Shown piece by piece: positions 59,145 through 64,000 of a stretch of 64,000 nucleotides of DNA (position 1 is the first letter of the stretch; each line of letters opens with the position of its first letter). The position numbers and the translations under genes are program-made. The DNA is taken from positions 4,650,001 through 4,714,000 of the forward strand of contig NZ_AP024643.1 of NCBI RefSeq assembly GCF_019977195.1, in the 5' to 3' direction. The notes beneath the pieces were generated by a model that was given only the letters and a program-made list of their open reading frames with translations, was not told the DNA's origin and ran no database searches. The DNA is from Arthrobacter sp. StoSoilA2. Lineage in GTDB: Bacteria > Actinomycetota > Actinomycetes > Actinomycetales > Micrococcaceae.

Positions 59145-61535
59145 CTACTTCACCAGCGCAGACGCAGTAGCGGACGCGGGTGTCCAGCGGAGGTGGTTGG
59201 TTGTTTCTTCGGTGTCGGGTTCGCGGAGGAGGGACAACCGGGGGCGGACGGCGTCGGTGCGTGTGCTGGGGGGCTTGCGGCGGCCGGCGCGGAATTGCGG
59301 GATCCATGCGGCACCGGGGCCATGGTATTCCTGTTCAGCGGCGGCGTGCAGGGTCCATTGGGGGTCGTACAGGTGGGTTCGGCCCAAGGCGATGAGGTCC
59401 GCGCGTCCTGCCAGGAGGATGGAGTTCACGTCGTCGTAGCTGGAAATCGCTCCGACGGCGATCACGGCCACCCCGGCAGGGGCGGCGACTTCCTGGCGGA
59501 TGCGGTCCGCGAACGGGGTCTGGTAGCTGCGCCCGAACGCGGGCTTCTCTTCCTTGGCTACCTGGCCGGTGGAAACGTCCAGCCCGGCAGCGCCGTGCTC
59601 CACAAAGGCCTTGGCGATCTCGACCGAATCGTCGGAGGTGTTGCCGCCTTCGATCCAGTCCGTCGCGGAGATCCGCACCGTGACCGGCTTGTGGGCGGGC
59701 CAGGCCGCGCGGACGGCGTCGAATACTTCCAATGGGAACCGCAGCCGGTTCTGAAGGCTGCCACCGTACTCGTCGGTGCGTTTGTTCGAGACCGGGGAGA
59801 GGAAGGAAGAGAGCAGGTAGCCGTGCGCGGCGTGGATTTCCAGGAGGTCAAAGCCTGCCTCACGAGCGCGGATCGTGGCGGCGACGAACTCATCCCGGAT
59901 GGCGTCCATGCCTGCGCGGTCCAGCTCCGCCGGGGTCTGGTTTTCCGGGCCGTAGGGCACGGCGGACGGACCAACGGCCTGCCAGTTGCCGGTCTCGAGG
60001 GGCTGGTCGATGCCTTCCCACATGAGCTTGGTGGAGCCCTTTCGGCCGGAGTGGCCCAGCTGCGCGCCGATCTTGGCGGTGGAACGGGTGTGGACGAAGT
60101 CCACGATTTCCTTCCAGCTGTCGCGTTGCTCATCGGTGTAGAGGCCGCTGCAGCCGGGGGTGATACGCCCGGTTTCGGACACGCAGACCATCTCGGTCAT
60201 GACCAGGCCCGCACCGCCAAGGGCTTTGGAGCCGAGGTGGACTTTGTGGAAGTCCCCCGGGATCCCGTCGGTGGCGGAGTACATGTCCATGGGCGAAACG
60301 ACGATGCGGTTCTTCAGTTCCAGTTCCCCGATGAGGAAGGGCTGGAACATCGCCGGCGCTACCTGGGACAGGCCCTGGGATTCAGCGAAGTTGCGGTCCA
60401 CGGCGTCGGCGAATTCGGGGTCGCGCAGGCGCAGGTTTTCCTGAGTGATGCGGCGGCTGCGCGTGAGCAGGTTGAACGCGAACCGGGTGGGGTCCTGGTC
60501 CTTGTACTGGCCGATCCGTTCGAACCACTCCAGCGAAGCCTGCGCGGCGCGCTGCGTTGAGGCGACCACGGGACGGCGCTCGGCCTCGTACGCGGCCAGG
60601 GCGGAATCCACATCCGGGTGTTCATGCAGGCACGCGGCCAGGGCGAGGGAATCTTCCATGGCCAGTTTCGTGCCCGAGCCGATGGAGAAGTGCGCGGTGT
60701 GCGCGGCGTCGCCGAGCAGGACCACGTTGCCCTTGCGCCAGCTCTGGTTCCGCACCGTGGTGAAGTTGATCCACTTGGAGTTGTTCGACAGGACCTCGTA
60801 GCCGTCCAGTTCCTCGGCGAAAATCCCGCGGATCTTCGCGATCGCCTTCTCATCCGAAACTCCGGGAGGGAAGACCTCGTTGGCGGTCTCGTCGAACCCC
60901 GCCGCTTGCCATACGTCCTGGTGCATTTCCACGATGAACGTCGAACCCTCATCGGAGTACGGGTAGCCATGGATCTGCATGACACCGAACTCGGTTTCCT
61001 TGACGAAGAACTTGAACGCCTCGAACACCTGGTCCGTGCCCAGCCACATGAACTTGTTGGTCCGCGGGTCCAGGTCCGGGCCGAACGCGTCCGCATACTG
61101 GGCGCGGATTTGGGAATTCACACCATCAGCGGCGAGCACCAGGTCATAGTTCGCCTCCAGGTCCTCGATGGCCGGGGCCAGCGTGGAGAACCGGACATCA
61201 ACGCCCAGTTCGATGCAGCGGCGCTGCAGCAACTCCAGCAACTCCTTCCGGCTCATTGCCGCGAAGCCCTGCCCGCCCACCGTGACCACCTCGCCACGGA
61301 AATGGATGTCAATATCGGACCACCGCGCAAACCGCCGGCTCATGTACTCCGCGACTACCGGGTCCGCGTTCCCGATCCCGCCGAGGGTTTCATCGGAAAA
61401 CACCACACCGAAACCAAACGTGTCACTGGCAGCATTCCGCTCCCACAAGGTGATCTCGTGCGAGGCATCCAGCTGCTTCATCAGTGCTGCGAAGTACAAC
61501 CCACCCGGGCCGCCTCCAACAATTGCGATCTTCAT
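59145..61535 (-). CDS. Fused aryl-CoA monooxygenase / old-yellow-enzyme-type reductase
   Basis: 796 aa from ATG 61535. N-terminal ~390 residues: flavoprotein monooxygenase with FAD motif IVGGGPGGLYFAALMK and GDAAHTAHFSIGSGTKLAMED. C-terminal ~390 residues: NADH:flavin oxidoreductase/OYE barrel (MFQPFLIGELELKNRIVVSPM; IGAQLGHSGRKGS; IHAAHGYLLSSFLSP). This exact fusion is that of 2-aminobenzoyl-CoA monooxygenase/reductase, which hydroxylates then reduces the ring; salicylyl-CoA 5-hydroxylase is a related single-domain or fused enzyme. Placed 14 nt after the CoA ligase. Confidence 0.9.
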   Translation of the reverse strand: MKIAIVGGGPGGLYFAALMKQLDASHEITLWERNAASDTFGFGVVFSDETLGGIGNADPVVAEYMSRRFARWSDIDIHFRGEVVTVGGQGFAAMSRKELLELLQRRCIELGVDVRFSTLAPAIEDLEANYDLVLAADGVNSQIRAQYADAFGPDLDPRTNKFMWLGTDQVFEAFKFFVKETEFGVMQIHGYPYSDEGSTFIVEMHQDVWQAAGFDETANEVFPPGVSDEKAIAKIRGIFAEELDGYEVLSNNSKWINFTTVRNQSWRKGNVVLLGDAAHTAHFSIGSGTKLAMEDSLALAACLHEHPDVDSALAAYEAERRPVVASTQRAAQASLEWFERIGQYKDQDPTRFAFNLLTRSRRITQENLRLRDPEFADAVDRNFAESQGLSQVAPAMFQPFLIGELELKNRIVVSPMDMYSATDGIPGDFHKVHLGSKALGGAGLVMTEMVCVSETGRITPGCSGLYTDEQRDSWKEIVDFVHTRSTAKIGAQLGHSGRKGSTKLMWEGIDQPLETGNWQAVGPSAVPYGPENQTPAELDRAGMDAIRDEFVAATIRAREAGFDLLEIHAAHGYLLSSFLSPVSNKRTDEYGGSLQNRLRFPLEVFDAVRAAWPAHKPVTVRISATDWIEGGNTSDDSVEIAKAFVEHGAAGLDVSTGQVAKEEKPAFGRSYQTPFADRIRQEVAAPAGVAVIAVGAISSYDDVNSILLAGRADLIALGRTHLYDPQWTLHAAAEQEYHGPGAAWIPQFRAGRRKPPSTRTDAVRPRLSLLREPDTEETTNHLRWTPASATASALVK

Positions 61536-61549
61536 GCTTATGCTCCTTC

Positions 61550-63229
61550 TCAAGCCTGGCTTTGGCCGGCGGGGGTAAGTTGTTGGGTTTGTGCTTCGCC
61601 TGTGGCGCTCTCGTTGAGGAGGCCATCGCGGAGCTTGAAATGCTGGAGTTTGCCGCTGGGATTCCTCGGCAGCTCGGTGACGAAGCGGATATCGCGCGGG
61701 TACTTGTACGGGGCGATGGTCTGCTTTACGAAGTCCTGGATTTCCTTACGCTTCGCGGCGTCGCCAATGACGCCCTCGCGCAGGACGATAAACGCGCACA
61801 CAATGCTCCCGCGCTCAGGATCAGGGCGGCCGATCACCGCGTTCTCCACCACGTCCGGGTGCTGGTCGATGGCCGTTTCCACCTCGGGCGCGCCGATGTT
61901 GTAGCCGGAGGAAACGATCATGTTGTCGGAGCGGGCCTGGTACGTGAAGTACCCGTCCTCATCCATCGAGAACGTGTCGCCCGTGACATTCCAGCCATTC
62001 ACGACGTAATTCGCTTGGCGTGCGTCGTCCAGGTAGCGGCAACCCGTCGGCCCAATCACGGCCAGACGGCCGGACTGGCCAGGGCCGAGCTCCTCGCCGT
62101 CTTGATCAAGAATGGTGGCGCGGAACCCCGGCACGGCCTTGCCTGTAGTACCTGGACGAATATCGTCCCCGGCAGCGGAAATGAACACATGAAGCAACTC
62201 TGTGGCGCCGATTCCATTGACCAGCTTCAGGCCGGTCGCTTCACGGACCGCTTGCCAGGTCTCCTTGGACAAGTGTTCGCCCGCCGAAACGGCAACGCGG
62301 AGGCCACGGAGCAAGTCTCCGCGCTTTTCCTTCAGGATCGCCCGGTAGGCAGTAGGAGCCGTGAAAAGGATGGTGGCCCCTGCAGCCGAAGCATGCTCGG
62401 CCAGTTCCACAGGCCCGGCTTTCTCCGTCAAAAGCGACGACGCGCCAAACCGCAGCGGGAAGATCACCAATCCGCCAAGCCCGAACGTGAAAGCAAGCGG
62501 CGGGGAACCGGCGAAGACATCATCAGCGGTGGGCTGCAGGATGTGGCGGGCAAAAGTGTCCGCATTCGCCAGGACGTCCCGATGGAAATGCATGGTCACC
62601 TTGGGCACACCCGTCGTCCCGGACGTCGGCCCCAGCAGGGCTACGTCGTCCGCAGCCGTGTCCACAGCCGTGAACTCCCCGCTCTTGCCTTCGCAACGGA
62701 CGGTGAGGTCGCCGTCGTCGGGTCCTCCGTAGCTGAGGACGGTCACATCCTCTCCTGCCGCCGTCGCGAGCTCATCCACGAAGCGGTGATCGGAAATTGC
62801 GACCACGGGCTTGGTGAGCTGGATCAACGTGGCTACTTCGCTGGAACGCAGCATGGGCATCGTGGTGACCACCACGGCGCCCGCCTTAAGAACGCCCAGC
62901 CAGGCAGCAACCAGCCACGGATTATTCGGACCGCGAAGCAGCACACGGTTTCCGGGCTCCACGCCGAGGTCTTCGGTAAGGACCTGGGCAACCTGGTTGG
63001 AGTGCTTTTGCAATTCGCCGTAGGTCCAAACCGTGCCATCCGGGGTACGGAGCGCTGGCCGGTCCGGGCCGTACGTCTCGACGGCGTTGTCGATCAGTAC
63101 GGCGGCTGCGTTCAGCCGCTCCGGGTAGTGGAGTTCGGGAAGGGTAAATTCGAGCGCCGGCCAAGTGTCGGCGGGCGGCAGGTGGTCGCGGGTGAACGTG
63201 TCCACGTGGGCCGATGGCGTCATGCTCAT
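61550..63229 (-). CDS. Aryl-CoA ligase (2-aminobenzoate/salicylate/benzoate-CoA ligase type)
   Basis: 559 aa from ATG 63229 with GAAAGGAACGG upstream. Adenylating-enzyme motifs: LLGPTSGTTGVPKVTMHFHRD (P-loop), NGIGATELLHVFI, YTYQARSDNMIVSSGYNIGAPEVE region and the C-terminal Lys in NPSGKLQHF. Benzoate-CoA-ligase branch by the MHFHRD and GATELLH elements. It provides the CoA thioester that the fused monooxygenase/reductase needs. Confidence 0.9.
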   Translation of the reverse strand: MSMTPSAHVDTFTRDHLPPADTWPALEFTLPELHYPERLNAAAVLIDNAVETYGPDRPALRTPDGTVWTYGELQKHSNQVAQVLTEDLGVEPGNRVLLRGPNNPWLVAAWLGVLKAGAVVVTTMPMLRSSEVATLIQLTKPVVAISDHRFVDELATAAGEDVTVLSYGGPDDGDLTVRCEGKSGEFTAVDTAADDVALLGPTSGTTGVPKVTMHFHRDVLANADTFARHILQPTADDVFAGSPPLAFTFGLGGLVIFPLRFGASSLLTEKAGPVELAEHASAAGATILFTAPTAYRAILKEKRGDLLRGLRVAVSAGEHLSKETWQAVREATGLKLVNGIGATELLHVFISAAGDDIRPGTTGKAVPGFRATILDQDGEELGPGQSGRLAVIGPTGCRYLDDARQANYVVNGWNVTGDTFSMDEDGYFTYQARSDNMIVSSGYNIGAPEVETAIDQHPDVVENAVIGRPDPERGSIVCAFIVLREGVIGDAAKRKEIQDFVKQTIAPYKYPRDIRFVTELPRNPSGKLQHFKLRDGLLNESATGEAQTQQLTPAGQSQA

Positions 63230-63288
63230 GGCCGTTCCTTTCAGTGGTGCATCAGTGAAGCTGGGGATGGTGTTGGGGGTAAGACTGT

Positions 63289-64000
63289 TCAGGCGCGGAT
63301 CATGCCTTCTTGGGCGACTGTGGCGAGGAGCCTTCCTTGCCGGTCGAAGAAGCGGCCCATCGCCAGGCCCCTGTTGCTTTGGCCTGATATGGCCTCTTGT
63401 GCATAGAGGACCCAGTCGTCGGCGCGGCCATCGCGGTGGAACCACATGGAGTGGTCAAGGCTGGCGGTGGTGAGCCTGGGACTGGACCAGTTAAGTCCGT
63501 TGATCCGGAGTAGCGGCTCCAGGATCGTGTAGTCGCAAACGTAGGCAAGGGCAGTACGGTGCAGGTTGGCGTCGTCGGGGAGGCTGTCGAAAGCCTTGAC
63601 CCAAATTGCCTGCTGAGGCATGGATCCACCCTCAAGCTCAATGTATACCGGTCCCGGAATATGCCGCATGTCAAAACTACGGCCTGTAGACCAATAGTCT
63701 GCGGCTGGGCCTTCTGTCCCGTCCAGCGCTTCCGCTGCGGAGCGCAGCGATTCAGGCTCGACGGCGGCAGGAGCCTCCGGCTGGAAGTCCGGACCATCTT
63801 CGGGAACCTGGAACGAACCCATCGCGGCATATACAGGCTTGCCATTCTGGAAACCGCGGACATTACGGGTGGAGTAGCCGCGACCGTCACGCAAACGTTC
63901 CACTTCATAGCGAACATGCGCACCGATGTCCACGGGTCTCATGAAGTAGCTGTGCATCGAGTGGAGCTGCCTGTCACTATCCACGGAAAGCATCATGGCC
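63289..64000 (-). CDS. Acyl-CoA thioesterase II (TesB-like), 5' end outside window
   Basis: The frame is open to the right edge; the residues at the edge (HAMMLSVDSDRQLHSMHSYFMRP) are internal to the first hot-dog domain, so ~50 N-terminal residues are missing. Visible: LHSMHSYFMRPVD, RGYSTRNVRGFQNGKPVYAAMGSFQ, and the second-domain LDHSMWFHRDGRADDWVLYAQE with the Asp-His pair of TesB. First visible gene of the aryl-CoA operon reading leftward, 59 bp before the ligase. Confidence 0.9.
   Translation of the reverse strand, partial: AMMLSVDSDRQLHSMHSYFMRPVDIGAHVRYEVERLRDGRGYSTRNVRGFQNGKPVYAAMGSFQVPEDGPDFQPEAPAAVEPESLRSAAEALDGTEGPAADYWSTGRSFDMRHIPGPVYIELEGGSMPQQAIWVKAFDSLPDDANLHRTALAYVCDYTILEPLLRINGLNWSSPRLTTASLDHSMWFHRDGRADDWVLYAQEAISGQSNRGLAMGRFFDRQGRLLATVAQEGMIRA

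Noticed and set aside
61484..63406. 640-aa + strand frame opposite the aryl-CoA ligase
   Set aside because: No recognisable domain; antisense of the adenylating-enzyme gene whose motifs are intact.

Overview
The window is chromosomal DNA from a high-G+C actinobacterium, most likely a member of the Arthrobacter/Paenarthrobacter group (Micrococcaceae). The evidence is the base composition, frequent GTG and TTG starts, translationally coupled ATGA/GTGA overlaps, a DUF222/HNH '13E12-type' endonuclease, a tandem glycine riboswitch ahead of gcvP, and many catabolic clusters each with its own regulator. No rRNA, tRNA, prophage, insertion sequence or CRISPR array is visible. These are readings from sequence alone; no database search was run.

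Layout. 1-5.3 kb: a truncated MmyB-type regulator, three small genes of unknown function and a repeat-rich DUF222/HNH nuclease. 5.4-8.9 kb: pobA, an IclR regulator and a divergent aromatic-acid permease (4-hydroxybenzoate entry into the protocatechuate route). 8.9-10.8 kb: a SipW-type signal peptidase with a TasA/camelysin-like secreted protein and an HPt-like protein that lacks the phospho-accepting His. 11-15.1 kb: a molybdopterin oxidoreductase with a helical partner, and a large membrane protein. 15.3-16.8 kb: a two-gene AbiE-like (type IV) toxin-antitoxin candidate behind a 32-bp palindrome. 16.8-18.8 kb: small membrane and FUSC-type proteins. 18.9-22.1 kb: a four-gene operon of secreted surface proteins, several with SipW-cognate signal peptides, next to a Ser/Thr kinase (22.6-24.0 kb).

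24.2-33.9 kb, read leftward: glycine riboswitch, gcvP, gcvT, gcvH, glyA, a structured leader with an attenuator-like hairpin, sdaA, lipA and a short metF homologue. This is a glycine to serine to pyruvate unit with one-carbon and lipoate support. 34-41 kb: a PucR regulator divergent from a ureohydrolase, an NCS1 permease, an aldehyde dehydrogenase and an aldonolactone-oxidase-type flavoprotein, which suggests guanidino-compound use. 41.1-42.7 kb: mscL and an ACT-domain membrane protein.

42.8-48.2 kb: an MFS transporter, a GntR/FCD regulator, a racemase-family protein missing both catalytic cysteines, a cyclic amidohydrolase and an arylmalonate-decarboxylase/maleate-isomerase-like protein, with operator-like palindromes on the promoter. 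I regard this as the least explained pathway in the window. 48.2-56.2 kb: small unknown proteins, pntB/pntAB/pntAA, an FMN reductase, a HAD phosphatase divergent from an F420/NADP-reductase-like protein, and a double-VOC protein. 56.2-64 kb: a PaaX regulator, two thioesterases, an MFS transporter, a monooxygenase/old-yellow-enzyme fusion and an aryl-CoA ligase. This set matches the hybrid aerobic 2-aminobenzoyl-CoA (anthranilate) or a salicylyl-CoA pathway.
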